Source: Teratosphaeria epicoccoides
Lineage: Eukaryota; Ascomycota; Dothideomycetes; Mycosphaerellales; Teratosphaeriaceae
DNA length: 64,000 bases
Reading direction: 5' to 3'
NCBI GenBank assembly: GCA_021401465.1
Contig: JADDMT010000031.1
Location: 1-64,000, forward strand
Positions 32,628 through 43,791 of this stretch are shown piece after piece; the stretch's first letter is position 1; the number at the start of each line of letters is the position of its first letter. The notes beneath the pieces were generated by a model. The model worked only from the letters and a program-made list of their open reading frames with translations, ran no database searches and was not told the origin of the DNA. A program made the translations under genes and the position numbers.

Positions 32628-35600
32628 TCAACCATATCCTGCATTCTGTTGTACTGCGGAGCCACTCTGGTGGCCCAGTCCACTGAGAGCACTCACATCT
32701 CCATTCGGAATGCCGAAGAACTCGAACCAATCACCAACGTTGAGGGTCGTAGGCACTATGGGTCCGGTGCTACTGGTCTGACTCCACTGATCGTCTGGTC
32801 TCTGTTGCGGCTGAGCCGGCATGCCCATTTGTTGCCATTCTGCATGATCATGATACCCTGGCATAGGTTGCTGCTGCCCGCCCATCTGAGCTTGTTGCAC
32901 TTGCGGCGGGCCAGAGGTCGGATGGGGAGCACCATCGTGGATTGGCAATTGTGACTGCTGACCAGGTTGTCCCATTTGAGCCGCTGGTTGAGAGTGTGGC
33001 TGAGGAGGTCCGCGAAGGGCAGGGTCAATGCCATCACCGGGGCTGAGTAGCGGGAAGGTAGCAAGCATTGTGTTAGCCTCTGGTGGGAACAACTGTCCAG
33101 GATCATAGTTCTGCCAAAGGTCTTCGGAGATCTTTGGGCTGTTTCTGGTGTGGAGGAAGAGATCTGGCGGCGTTCCGGGGTATGAGAAGCCATTGAACGG
33201 TGTGGTCGGTCGGGTAGTCGCTCGCGAGTTGCCCATGAATGCATCTGTGGTGTGCCGTATGTGTGGGCTGTTCTGAGCGATCTGAGGGAGTTGTGATTGC
33301 TGTGTCGCATGCTGCTGGCCGGGAGAGCCTGCTGGACTTTGAGGCCTGGATCTCTCGTACGACATCTGTGGCGCTGGAGGTCCGTTAGAGTATCCGAGCT
33401 CCATATCGTCGAATTTCCGCTTATGAGCATCGACTGGCTGCACTGGCTCGTTTGGCGGCGTAGGCTTAGTGATGCTGGCGTGACCCACGGAGCCGGCGTG
33501 CTTGCTGCTCTTCGCGTGACGCCGTCCGGCTGCCTTCTGCAGGCGCTCCTCGAGCACCTTGTTACCAAGAATTGACTCGAAAAGGGTATGCACCATTTTC
33601 GCCACAAGCCACACCTTACTGACGTCTCGTAATGAATTCATGCAAGTCGTCAAACGTTGTTGTGTTGTCGACACAATGGACTGATTACTGGATCTCATTT
33701 GATACACGTGCATGATGAGTGCCGAGAAGAGGGAGTAAACACTGGTTCAAGGTCAGGAATGGCTTGGCAGTTGACAGCTCAATGCACACTTACATAAAGG
33801 CAGGAGTGTACCGTAGCTGGTCATGAGCTTGAAGAGCTTCGATGATGCTCGTGATCATGCCAGCTGCCTGGTACGCAATTGTTCGGCTTGGATATGCTGT
33901 TTCTTCAGAAAATTCATTGGACGGTCGGCTGTCAGGTGACCCCGCCGGGGGCATGTGCGCCCTGTGCAAAAGACACAGGGTAGTGTAGTAGTTTGCGTGA
34001 AGTAAAGCCGACCAGAAATGATGCCGCTGTGGCTCCCACCGCACCTCTGGAGGGCAATTTTGCAGCCAATCCGCGAGCGCCATGTCGGAATGTGTGAGGT
34101 CAATGGCATTATTTCGCCGCCACTTACTCGCTACGCTGTATTGCTGTGACAGCACAAGGCCCATGATCTCGCAGAGCTTGACATAGTTGAGGAAGAAATG
34201 AACGTGGATCGGGTCTGGTTGGTACTCCGCTGGCCGGTCTGGACCTTCGTCCTCGATGAAGTCGTCCTCAGACACCATCTCCACGTCGGAGTCTTCGATA
34301 TTAATAGCGATCGGTCGCCCAAGAGCGACCGCAACAGAGCGATCACGTGTGAACAATGTCCACCAGATGCGCTTCCATAGACGCTTATCGGCTTTGCTGA
34401 GCTGCGAGCCTTCCACGCTAATGAACCGGTCAGCATCACGCGTTCGCCAAGCCGTCGGCGTCAAGAAACTGACCTGCGGTGCATGCCAGAGCCCTGCGCG
34501 ACAATGACCGCCACGCGAGACCAGTAAAATACATTTTTGGTGACGTCTGCGGCCAAGTCAGAACGTGCGTGCGTGACGATGTCGCCTCGTGTGGGTGTCT
34601 TACCCTCTGGGCCTTCCCAATACCATCCCATCAGGCTACTCACATCCCACCGTCAGCGTCCGCGAACTGCTGGATCAACAGGGAAAAGGCGTACATACAT
34701 CAAGGCCTGGACGATGGTAACGCGGTCATCCTCGTAGTTTGCGTCATACAAGGCCTTTGCACGCTTGTAGAACGTCATCGCAGCCGGCGTGGTCGAGCCG
34801 TTGGCGTCCATTAATTGTGGATTGTTGCAAACGCGTGAGCCAGCCAGCAGAATGGCCTGTAGGAGAAGCAGCGATGGCGGATTCTTGGGATCGCGATATC
34901 GCCGCATAAACTTGCTTCGGTTGATGACCGGCACCACAGGCGCAATCCATTGGAAGTAGGCGTCCACCAATTCGTCGCACAAGGCTCGCGGAGGAAGGAG
35001 GAAGGCGCCGCGCTGATGAAGGATGTCAATCTCGACGTTATCGAGTTCATTGATCCTTGCTCGCGCGCCTCTGACGTTCTCCGGCAATGGATAGTGGACC
35101 ACGTCTGTCGTCCCATGTCGGTCCTGCACAAGCAGTGACAGGTTGGATGACTCTCCCAAGTATGCAACACGACCTGCTTCTTTGATAGGAGCACGTGCAA
35201 ATTTGGGCTTCATGTATTGCGCGTAAGTGCCGTTGCTTGCACGTTGCTGATCCGCGTAGGCCTCCGAGACCTCTGTGTCTGGCATGCCCTGGGTCGTGTT
35301 GATTCCGAATGGATGTGGGTTCTCTCGTGGAGTCACCTGGCGCGGCACAGCATTTTCTCGTGAAGAGAGAGTATCTGCCCGTGATGCGCCTGGCGATGGC
35401 CCAGCCTCGTATGTTTCAGTGTTGCGCTCACTGCTATGCCCGGCATCAGCCATGTCCGTGTCCCCGTTTGCAGTGACTGGCACTCACCTGTCACTTTCCT
35501 TCTTTGCCGCAGTCTTCTTGCGCTTCGGTGTGGGAATCTTGCACTCGATCGAGAAGGCCACGCAGTTGGTGCAAGGTACCCCCAAGCTGGCGGCGTCGCA

Positions 35601-35871
35601 GCGGACTTTGCGCGCGTGGCATGTCTGCAAACATGGTAAGTATAGACCAGCTCGGGACCGTCGGTGGTGAGTCTACCTCGCATGCGCGACTCGCGCGTTG
35701 TCTGCATGGTCGCAGCAGTTAGCAAACAATAACAGTGTAGTCATTTGCCAGTCGCCAGCGGTACCTTCGAAATGACGGATGACCGGGTGTTTGTTCTGCG
35801 CTGACGGGCCCGCCGCCGCCAGGCTGGCCCATATTGACGACAGGCTCGCGGCGCACCTGTGGATCGGCCAT
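32628..35871 (-). CDS. CTF1B: Zn2Cys6 transcription factor, CTF1-beta / FarB family
   Basis: Eight exons: 35871-35765, 35701-35677, 35624-35488, 35433-34699, 34635-34604, 34546-34474, 34417-33794 and 33741-32628; 948 aa, all phases consistent. The binuclear cluster is C43-C46-C53-C62-C65-C72 (CX2CX6CX8CX2CX6C), split by two introns. Its first Cys lies on a 25-nt microexon. The fungal-specific TF domain follows: LCDELVDAYFQWIAPVVPVI, WYWEGPEDVTKNVFYWSRVA, LWKRIWWTLFTRDRSVAVAL, HSDMALADWLQNCP, and the family-typical VSKVWLVAKMVHTLFESILG block. The C-terminus is Pro/Gln-rich. In Fusarium, CTF1-beta, and in Aspergillus, FarA/FarB control cutinase and fatty-acid utilisation genes through CCTCGG. 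Acceptor TAG at 34638-34636 was preferred over an overlapping GAG. Confidence 0.92.
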
Positions 35872-35920
35872 ATCGTGGGTGCGTATGCGCTTGTCGCTGC
35901 TGAAGCTCGGAGCTGTTATG

Positions 35921-35926
35921 CCTCGG
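35921..35926 (+). promoter_or_regulatory. CCTCGG motif 50 bp upstream of the CTF1-beta start
   Basis: An exact CCTCGG, the core recognised by CTF1-alpha/FarA/FarB regulators, in the presumed promoter or leader of the CTF1-beta gene itself. Functional use is inference. Confidence 0.35.
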
Positions 35927-36422
35927 TGTTTGCTCAGGCAGCACCTCTGGTCGCCAGGGCAGTCCCGCTCTGCTCCATCTAAAACGACGATAACTCTCCG
36001 GCGCGCAATCGAGCAAGCCCGTCTCGACCGCGCGGCCTCCGGCAATAGTAGCGTGGTGTGCAGTCTCTGTGCGTCTGTAGGGCGCGGTGGTGAGCGGCAG
36101 GTGCTGCAGTCTCGTGATCCAGACGCTGTCACTGCAGGCCCGTTCGAGACTCCAGTCTTTTTTGCCCCTTGGTCCCACTTTCTCCGCAAATAAGATCAGC
36201 CGCAATACACTTGATGGCGGCGGTGCGGAGGCGGGCAGTCGTCACCCAAGAAACAGCACAAAGTCCGCGGTCAAAGATCACGTCTCCCTGATGCGATGGA
36301 CAGTATCCTTAGATGTATCGATGACTGCTTGCACTCAATCCGATATGGTCCGATACCTCAGTCGATCTCAACTCGTCACGCAGCGTAATTGGAGACGGGT
36401 CGAAAGGAGAGAGAAAGAGATG

Positions 36423-36428
36423 CCTCGG
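36423..36428 (+). promoter_or_regulatory. Second CCTCGG motif upstream of CTF1-beta
   Basis: An exact CCTCGG about 550 bp upstream of the start codon, same orientation as the first. A six-base motif is expected about once per 2 kb on either strand, so two in 560 bp is suggestive only. Confidence 0.3.
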
Positions 36429-37463
36429 TCTGTCTCTGCTTCCAATCTCACGCTCATAACACCGGGGCCGTCTCAGGTCTGCTGCCGTACATTATTTGCA
36501 GGCCCTTCGACAACCCGCACGCTCTGAGCCTATGACCCGGCGTACCTGCAGCGACTCCCCATGCGAGGCGGTCGCAGTGACAACTGCCACGCAGTTCTGC
36601 GCGATGCACAATAGTTTCGAGTACGTCGAAGCTTTCCCATGGCGTTCACTCCTTTGGCGGCTCCTGGCATCAAATCATGGAAGCTGATCGAGCTTGGTAG
36701 CTCGCAGCATACACCCCACATACTCTGCAGCATTTGTTGCCAGGCAGTTCTAAAAGTTGGTACCACCCAGGCAAACCACGCAAATAGGCCTTGTCATGAC
36801 TCGAGGCAAAAATTGTCAATTATGCTGCACCTCCCGACTTGCGTCTTGCTGCGTTTCCATACTATGTGGACTTCGTATCGCACTCGCCTCACCCTGATTA
36901 GTCAATGTTCAATGGCGAAACTCTCCATACAAGCGCACAATGTATGTTGAACTGGGTCTGGACCTTCTCCGGCACCAGCCTACCAACCACGGCCTTCAGG
37001 ATACATGATTATTCGTCGCAAAGCATCTCAAGATCTCGAGTGGCATTGGAATCTATCGCGTGATCCGCGCTAGGCGCTTGTCCGTTCAAACTTGCTGACC
37101 GCAGACAGCTGAAGGAGAACTTCAGACAGGCTGCTTCAACAGAGGAGGGGAATTCATAGACGGTACTCAGACGGCTTGACCGCAGATCTTGTCATATTAT
37201 TGCCATGTCTTTGGTGGGCCAAGACAGCTCTCGTCTTGGGCTGTGCGGCTCGACCGCCGTGACTGCCGAGCCTGCAGATCATCAATAGTGCAATGGGAGG
37301 CCAAGAGAATGCAACTCATCCTCAAGAGACTACTACTGTACACGGCGGTGCGATCCGCTCAAACCAAATTGGCACCTTACGTAATTCTGGAGGTAAGGTA
37401 CTGGCTATACATTGTCGACCAGCAAATTACTACGTGGAGACTGGTCAGTGGTACTCCATCAGC

Positions 37464-38933
37464 TCAGCGCCACTCGCCGACCGCCTTGCCTGTGACAGCC
37501 GCCTCAACAAATTCCCAGCTGCTCTTGACCGTCGTCAAGTTCTCGTAGCCTCCCTCCTTGACCCAAATGTCATCCTCAATTCTAACGCCACCAACTGCCC
37601 AATACCTCTTGAGCACCGCTTGGTCGACGACGTCATCCCACATTCCGTCCTTCAGTTCCTGCTCCAATGGGTACTTCCTGAAATAGATGCCCGGCTCATT
37701 GGTGACCACCGCATTCACAGGCAGCTTGCCACGAATACGAAGGTAGCGGAAGTACTCATTCGGATCGCTGTAATCAGCATTGCCACCGACATCGTGCGTG
37801 TCCATGCCAAGCATATGGCCAAGCCCATGAGGGAAGAACCGGGTCGTTATCTTACTGTCCCGGATCTGCTCGACTGTCAGATTTTCCCTCAGGATTCCAA
37901 GATGTTGTAGTCCCTCCATAGCGACTGTGTGAGCCTTCATGTGAACGTCCTCCCACAGCACACCGGCCTTGATCATCTCCATACACTTGCTTTGCATCAA
38001 CAATACAAGCTCATAAATTTCCTTGCTCTCCTTCGTGAACTTGCCATCGGCCGTCAAAGGGAACGTCCTTGTGATGTCTGAGCAGTAAGTCTGATATTCG
38101 CATCCAGCATCCAACAACAGGTTCAATTGGCCTTCCAGGGGTCCATCGTTATGTACGTAATGCAGCGTACTCGCGTGCGGCCCGCTGGCACAGATACAGG
38201 GATACGCCATCGTCTTACATCCATTCGCATGACAATGCATGACAAAGACTGCATTCAGCTCTCTCTCGTTACTCGCGCGCATCACTGAAGCTAGAACCTG
38301 CTCATGGGCAAACGAGCTCACAATGTTCGCGTGCCGAATCATGTCGATCTCGTAGTCATCTTTCTGCACTCTGCAGGCCTCGATGCCTTTCCTCGCCCAC
38401 CCGTCATCAATCACAGGCTTATACCGGGCCAATTGATCTGCGTGAAAAACGTCCAGATCCGCCCGGTCCTTGATGGTCATTACAACAGTCTCAATCTGCC
38501 GTCCAAGAACCTCGCCTACAGATCTACCTTCACCTTTGAGCTCATCGGTAGTGCGCACAACATCAACATCATACTTCTCCTTCGCTTCTCCCGGTAGTAG
38601 AGGCAGTCCTGCCCACATCACATACTCCGGGTCTACACGCGGTATCCATAAAGTGCTCTGGTCCTTGGCAGTGTCGTACGCGAAATAGCAGTCTGGCAGG
38701 TCCACGCCAGTAAGGTAGAAGAAATGCCTCCTTTGCCGAAAATGCTGTTCCGTATCGTCGTCTTCATGTATTTTGGTTGACTGGCCCTCCAGATATAGCA
38801 AGCCAGAAGAGGGGCCGCCATTCTGTGCGATCCATTTGGCGACTCTTCTGGCGTGAGACTTGGCGGGGTACTTGCCAGAAGGCGGAGGCGGCAGATTTGG
38901 ATTCGCAATAGGCTTGGTGGAAGTCATGGTCAT
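37464..38933 (-). CDS. pepP: Xaa-Pro dipeptidase / aminopeptidase P-type M24B peptidase
   Basis: Intronless, 489 aa from ATG 38933. The N-terminal half is an aminopeptidase-P N-domain (YLEGQSTKIHEDDDTEQHFR, RRHFFYLTGVDLPDCYFAYD). The C-terminal pita-bread fold shows the five metal ligands in order: LLLDAGCEYQTYCSDITRTF (two Asp), FFPHGLGHMLGMDTHD (His), VTNEPGIYF (Glu) and VGGVRIEDD (Glu). This matches fungal prolidase/PepP, a manganese enzyme releasing residues before proline, probably cytosolic as no signal peptide is present. The frame is open to 39380 but the extension is unlike coding sequence. ATG 38927 is a second possible start two codons in. Confidence 0.93.
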   Translation of the reverse strand: MTMTSTKPIANPNLPPPPSGKYPAKSHARRVAKWIAQNGGPSSGLLYLEGQSTKIHEDDDTEQHFRQRRHFFYLTGVDLPDCYFAYDTAKDQSTLWIPRVDPEYVMWAGLPLLPGEAKEKYDVDVVRTTDELKGEGRSVGEVLGRQIETVVMTIKDRADLDVFHADQLARYKPVIDDGWARKGIEACRVQKDDYEIDMIRHANIVSSFAHEQVLASVMRASNERELNAVFVMHCHANGCKTMAYPCICASGPHASTLHYVHNDGPLEGQLNLLLDAGCEYQTYCSDITRTFPLTADGKFTKESKEIYELVLLMQSKCMEMIKAGVLWEDVHMKAHTVAMEGLQHLGILRENLTVEQIRDSKITTRFFPHGLGHMLGMDTHDVGGNADYSDPNEYFRYLRIRGKLPVNAVVTNEPGIYFRKYPLEQELKDGMWDDVVDQAVLKRYWAVGGVRIEDDIWVKEGGYENLTTVKSSWEFVEAAVTGKAVGEWR

Positions 38934-39367
38934 GATCGACCCAATCTTGCTTCGAGCCGTACGTGATGTCTCGTATTGAGGACCTTGCAAGATGTTTAAG
39001 AAAGCAGTAGTCAGCATGTGGGTCTCACCTTTGGCCGCCGCTAGCCGTGTATGGCAGCTGCGATATCCCGAGGCACGCACGACTTTTTCGCTGCAAGTAA
39101 ATATCTCCAACAATCGAACGGCCATGGATTTCCTCAACTCCCTCATAGATGGACCTCTAAATCTAACTTGGTCCACATACATTATTTCCAGTTGGTACGC
39201 ATCTACATATTCATTACAAGGAAGCATGGTTCCACCCTTGCATGATGAGCTTTCCCGTCCCCCATAATGTCGTGAGTCTTGCTGTGATTGGCATTTTCTC
39301 CATTCTAACGCCAGGAACGCACGACCCGTTAGCAAATCCAACCAATGCATGACCTGTAGCAAGTTGA
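38934..39367. other. Intergenic, no gene seen
   Basis: 434 bp between the Kre9 stop and the pepP start, both minus-strand, holding the pepP promoter. The open extension of the pepP frame here has no homology-like features. Confidence 0.55.
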
Positions 39368-40310
39368 CTAATCCTTCCACCTCGCCAAAAAATTTGCCAT
39401 ATGCCTCTTCTTCTCATCAGGCTCCACATGAGGATCCGCGAAACGCTTCTTCTTCTTCTTGCTGTTCGTGCCTCCAGCGTTGTCGGATCCGTCGGAGGTG
39501 GGCAGCGGCTGTGCCGCAATCTGTAAACCACTCGTAGTCAGCATTCGTGCATGGGGCATTGGCAACACTTGATCAACGTACCGTGTTCTCAACGCTTGAC
39601 ACCGAGAAAGTTTGCGACTGAGTTTGCGTCGTTGTAATGCTGGGAAGAGGCAGATATGTTGTTGCCAGCGAGTAAGAGCTCGTTGGAAACAAAGGAGTGT
39701 ATGTCTTCGCGGTGATGGCCGTCGGCGGCACGGGCTGCATTGGAGCATATTTTATAAGACCTGTTTGCAGATAATACGGTATAGTGTACGGGTCGCCGGC
39801 CACTCCCGAATCGGCGGCGCCGGCTGCGGCGAGCTGATTGACCGGTGCCGGCCCAGTTGAGGCGCCATTCAAGGCCGTGATAGCAGTAAGTTGCGCTGCT
39901 GGTGTCGTACCCGTCATTCCACTCATGGTGAAGCGGTCTGAGTAGGATATGTACGTGCCTCCTGCCGTCGCGACAGAGGTAATCTTGAAGTAGAACCCAT
40001 TTGCCGTGTTGCCCGCCAAACCTGCTGCGATTGTACCTGTATCCGACAGACTCGAGGACCATTGTCCATTGGTTACGATGGTCGTAAGAGGCAGCGAGTT
40101 ATCGTCCGTGTTACCACCCACCAGCAATTGAACGGTGTAAGTACTGAGTTCGGAGATGCTTGGTGACGTGCCGTCATCTTCGAATGTGATCGTGACCGAG
40201 CCCGCCGCTAGAGTACCGCCTGCCGCCGGCGTTGTGACCTTCGGAGCGGCGAGAGCGAGGGGAGCGGTGGCGGCCAGGAGAGCGAGAGCGAGGGCTCGCG
40301 GGAGCCGCAT
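39368..40310 (-). CDS. Kre9/Knh1 family cell-wall biosynthesis protein
   Basis: Two exons, 40310-39582 and 39520-39368, phase 0 over a 61-nt intron (GTACGT, CTGAC, CAG); 293 aa. A clean signal peptide (MRLPRALALALLAATAPLAL, cleavage before APK) leads to the Kre9/Knh1 N-domain: VTTPAAGGTLAAGSVTITFE, YTVQLLVGG, NGFYFKITSVATAGGTYISY, SDRFTMSGM. The C-terminal half is Ser/Thr/Pro-rich with YTIPYYLQTGLIKYAPMQP, then a very basic end with five consecutive Lys encoded in exon 2. Kre9 and Knh1 of yeast are secreted O-glycoproteins needed for beta-1,6-glucan. The basic C-terminus is also common in this family. Confidence 0.88.
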
Positions 40311-41055
40311 AGTGGACGGAACGCGGTCTTGGGCGGTCGCAAGCAGTCAATGTCCTTCGTTTTCTTGTATCTGCCCTTCAAATCGCGATATAATGTCCTC
40401 GCGACTCGTGGAAAACGAATACAGGAGATTGGATTTGTGTGTTGTCAAGAGAGCACAGATGACTTTGGGAGCCGTAGCTCTGTGGCGTGGCTAGCGCAGA
40501 CAGGGACCAAAGAACGACATTGAGGTGTGTGGCTGAATTTGATCTGCCCGTGACTACTTCTTTGAACACGCATAAATTGGCGGAAGCTCTGTGCATATAA
40601 CACGGGAGACAATACAACGAGCATGATCTTCACCGTGATAGTCTTCCACCACTGGACTGGTAGCCTCGAGTTTTAGTACACTATGTCAGTTGCTATGCCC
40701 AGGAACGCCGAAACAACACAATCTGCGTCTTCGCCGAGCGCAAGAAATCGATTTTTTTTCCTCATGGCTCGAACGTACTGAGCGAGAATGCATACCTCTT
40801 GCACTTTCATGCACCTTTCATTCACAGCGTCCTCGGCCAGATCGATCCTGCTGTACCTAATGCACAAGGCCACGCCTAGACAGAAACGGTCAATGCGACG
40901 TCCAGCTTGCTGAGGCCGCACTGCTGATCATCGCCAGAGCACCAGTAGCCAGCATCGTCCCGGTCGAGCTCGATGCCGTGCCATTGACTGTCACCAAACA
41001 ATGTTAGCACCTTTAAATCCACTTCAATTAAGATGATATATAAGCTCTGTAGGGG
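40311..41055. other. Kre9 promoter and CAX 3' flank; possible alternative CAX exon
   Basis: No independent gene seen. At about 41010-40910 the minus strand offers a GCTAACA branch and GTGACAG acceptor followed by about 30 codons to a stop. This could serve as an alternative last exon of the antiporter gene. Confidence 0.45.
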
Positions 41056-42692
41056 CTAGGATGCTAATTGAAGCGCGGCTACAGTCCGAGCTACGAGCTC
41101 GGCAGCGATGGTCGAAGAAGTCTCACCAGCCAGAGTCGAGTTGGAGCCGGTTTCTTCAGCGCTTGCAGTCCCAGTCGCGTTCTCTGGATCGGGATAGTAC
41201 CATGCAGACACGGCTATTAGAATGTAGACGAAGACACAAAGAGCGCCTTCAAGGTAGTCTGACTTCTCGTCTCTAAGGAAGTTGCCCTACAGTCATGGTC
41301 AGCGAATGATACTTGAGAGGTAGACTTGACGCTGCTCACCACCACAATGATGGCCAGGATGAGGACCACGGCGTCAAAGAGTTCGAAGTTGAGAGACATG
41401 TCCCGGCCTAGGCCCCAGCCGACAAGTACAACAAGAGGCGTGTTGAGCAGTGCAGTCTGAATGCTCGCGCCCAAGACGTGGCTCAGCGCGAAGTTCATCT
41501 GGTTGTCGTAGGCTTCGTCGATGGCCGTCAGATGCTCTGCTGCCTTCTCTACAATCGGCACTAGGATCAAGCCCAGGAATGCGTCGCTGATATGCCTGTC
41601 TTCCACCATGTACTCAATCTCCTTCACAAGGAAGACGGCCATGAAAGACACAAAGGTCAACGCGATGACAACGGCGATGACTGCTTCCGTGAACGTCAAC
41701 TTAGGTTTCTGCAGGTCTTTGTGCCGGTCGTGATCCCTCTCCTCGTCCGCCTCGAGGATGTCCTCGTATAATCCGTGATGACTCCTAGACTGGAACCACA
41801 CATACACCAGAAAGGCCACCAACAGAATCACGGCCGCTGCTCTTGAGATGCGCAATGACTCGGCTTCGGCAACAGTCTGGGTGAGGCGTCCACCAGCGAG
41901 CGAGTTGAAGTACACAGTCGGTATGACGAGTCCGACGGCAGCGACGAGCATCAAATTAGAACCCACCTCGCTGATCGCCTCATGAAACGTCTGTTGCGGC
42001 CAGAATATGCCTCCAACGAAGAAGCATAGACCCAGGCAGAAGAGGAGGTTGGCAAGAATAGATCCAAGGATTGCAGCGCGAATAATGGGAACATTCGACT
42101 GAGGACCTTTAATGAGTACCATGAAGAGGATGATCTCGACAATGGATCCAAACGTAGTCTCAAGGATGACTCCAATGACCTTCGGTAGCTTGCGCGCCAG
42201 TTCCTGGCCTGCAAATCCCACGAGATTGGCAGCAGGCACCATGCCGATGTAGCTCGTGATAAAGATCCACAGATTGCGCCTGCCTTCCCGCCACTCCAAC
42301 GCGCCGACGTCTGCGTAGAAAAGTATCATCGCCGCAATGGTGAATGGCCATAGGAAGTTGGTTATTTTGCTCGCAGTAGAGCTTGAGCGAAAGCAAATGC
42401 GCAAGAAATGCCACGGGTGGAACCAGGAGCGGCCAGACTCGCCATCAGGCTGAATGCCTGGCGTCACCTTGTGGCCTTGTGAGTTGACAGGAGGACGTTC
42501 GTTGTTGTGGGTTGGGAGCTTCTCGCCTTGCGAGCTGGGGTCCTCAAGCGGAGGACCCTGTTCATGGGAGCCTCCTACGTTGTGATGATTCATGCCACCA
42601 CGCTCAAGGCTGTCATGCTGCTGAGGGTCCACCGGTTTTCGCTTGAAGAGGTGTATGCCCGAATGATGGCCGCGGTGACGAGAGGTGCTCAT
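41056..42692 (-). CDS. Type II CAX cation/H+ antiporter (Vnx1-like)
   Basis: Two exons, 42692-41340 and 41286-41056, phase 0 over a 53-nt intron; 527 aa. A hydrophilic N-terminus of about 110 residues is followed by about 11 membrane helices with two Na/Ca-exchanger repeats split by a charged loop (EADEERDHDRHKDLQ). The repeats read ETTFGSIVEIILFMVLIKGP and PIVEKAAEHLTAIDEAYDNQ instead of the GNAVE and GNAAEH of classical Vcx1. This is the pattern of the type II group that includes yeast Vnx1, a vacuolar Na+(K+)/H+ exchanger. Exon 2 restores the conserved GNFLRDEKSDYLEGALCVFV helix and the WYYPDP end. The ion specificity is inferred from the group. An alternative 3' splice at about 41128 (GTGAGA) to a downstream acceptor would replace the last 25 residues. 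Confidence 0.85.
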
Positions 42693-43791
42693 CGAGTCGG
42701 TCGATCTGGCTTCAAGCTGGGAGCGGTAAAGCGAAGGATGTCGATAGACTGGTAGCTCTGTTGAAGAGGATGCACTCTGCCGGTCGCCGTGCTGTGTATG
42801 CCAATACGAACATCAAAGGCGCCTACGCCAGATAGATCCCTCGCTCTTGTGTGTTCTGTGCCCCGTCCTAGCATGCAATTTTCCCTAAACGCCTTAACCT
42901 GTCAATCGAACGCAGTGAGTGAGGTAATGTCTGCTCAAGAGTGTCTTAGGGAGTTGCAGTTGCGTCTTGATGGCCTACACTACCTGGTGATCATTGGAGA
43001 GAGAGAGCTTTACAGACCTGTGTCTGGCTACACCACCTCATCAAGCTACCGCGCTTCCTGCGATCGTGCTTGCTGTCCAATGCAGCCAAGACGACGCCAA
43101 GATGCCAAGAGACTCTAGTAGGTGACGAGATCTACGGCGAGAGCCGTCCCGTACGATCAACGCCACGTTTTACAGGCTCTAAAGGAGCGCCGGCGACTTG
43201 CTGCGTGGCACGGATACACCGCCGACCTGAGAAATTGATATCTTCGGGGTAGTAGTTATCCTTCCTATCTCCTGGGCCCTGAGGCAACAAAGGACCTTAA
43301 TACCTGCATGGTTGCGATATGATCATTGATGCCGCACGACCTGCTTTAAGTCGGCAAGCAAGACACTGTCCAAATGCTTCCCACGGAGTACATTCCATGT
43401 GTCAACGCAGACGGCGGCGCCGACCCCCTAAAACGTCGTCCGCCAAGTATTGTTTCAAGCCACAGCGGCTACATGAGGGACGGAGGTGGCACTTTGCGGC
43501 GTGCTGCAATATACCCATCCGTACAGATTCTGCAGGCCATGACCACTTGCTCCTCAACTCCTTCCTCACTGTTGAGCAATATCTATAATCTATACTAAGT
43601 TCTGCTCATGTCATTGCACTCGTGTTCAGTCATTGATTTCGTTCCTCAATTGCCTTACGATGCCTGTGCGAAATCCAATCTTGCGTCCTCTGTACAACTG
43701 GCAGGTACTTCGATCTGCGTATGGCCTCACTCGGATGACCAAAGATCACAAACAGAGCAGGAAGTACTGGTACTGGAACTCCAACTCAACA
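42693..43791. other. Intergenic, no gene seen
   Basis: CAX promoter and 3' flank of the secreted protein gene. Short frames only. Confidence 0.5.

Larger units (their letters stand above)
35872..37463. other. CTF1-beta upstream region, no gene seen
   Basis: 1.6 kb up to the 3' end of the prolidase-type gene. No coding frame was found. It contains the two CCTCGG motifs and is otherwise unremarkable. Confidence 0.5.

Noticed and set aside
32756..33607. 283-codon minus-strand frame inside the CTF1-beta last exon
   Set aside because: Shadow frame of a Gln/Pro-rich coding exon in another reading phase.
38934..39380. 149-codon 5' extension of the pepP frame
   Set aside because: Composition unlike the enzyme, and the protein from ATG 38933 already has the normal family length.
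40673..40921. 82-codon minus-strand frame
   Set aside because: No features; in the Kre9 promoter region and probably chance.
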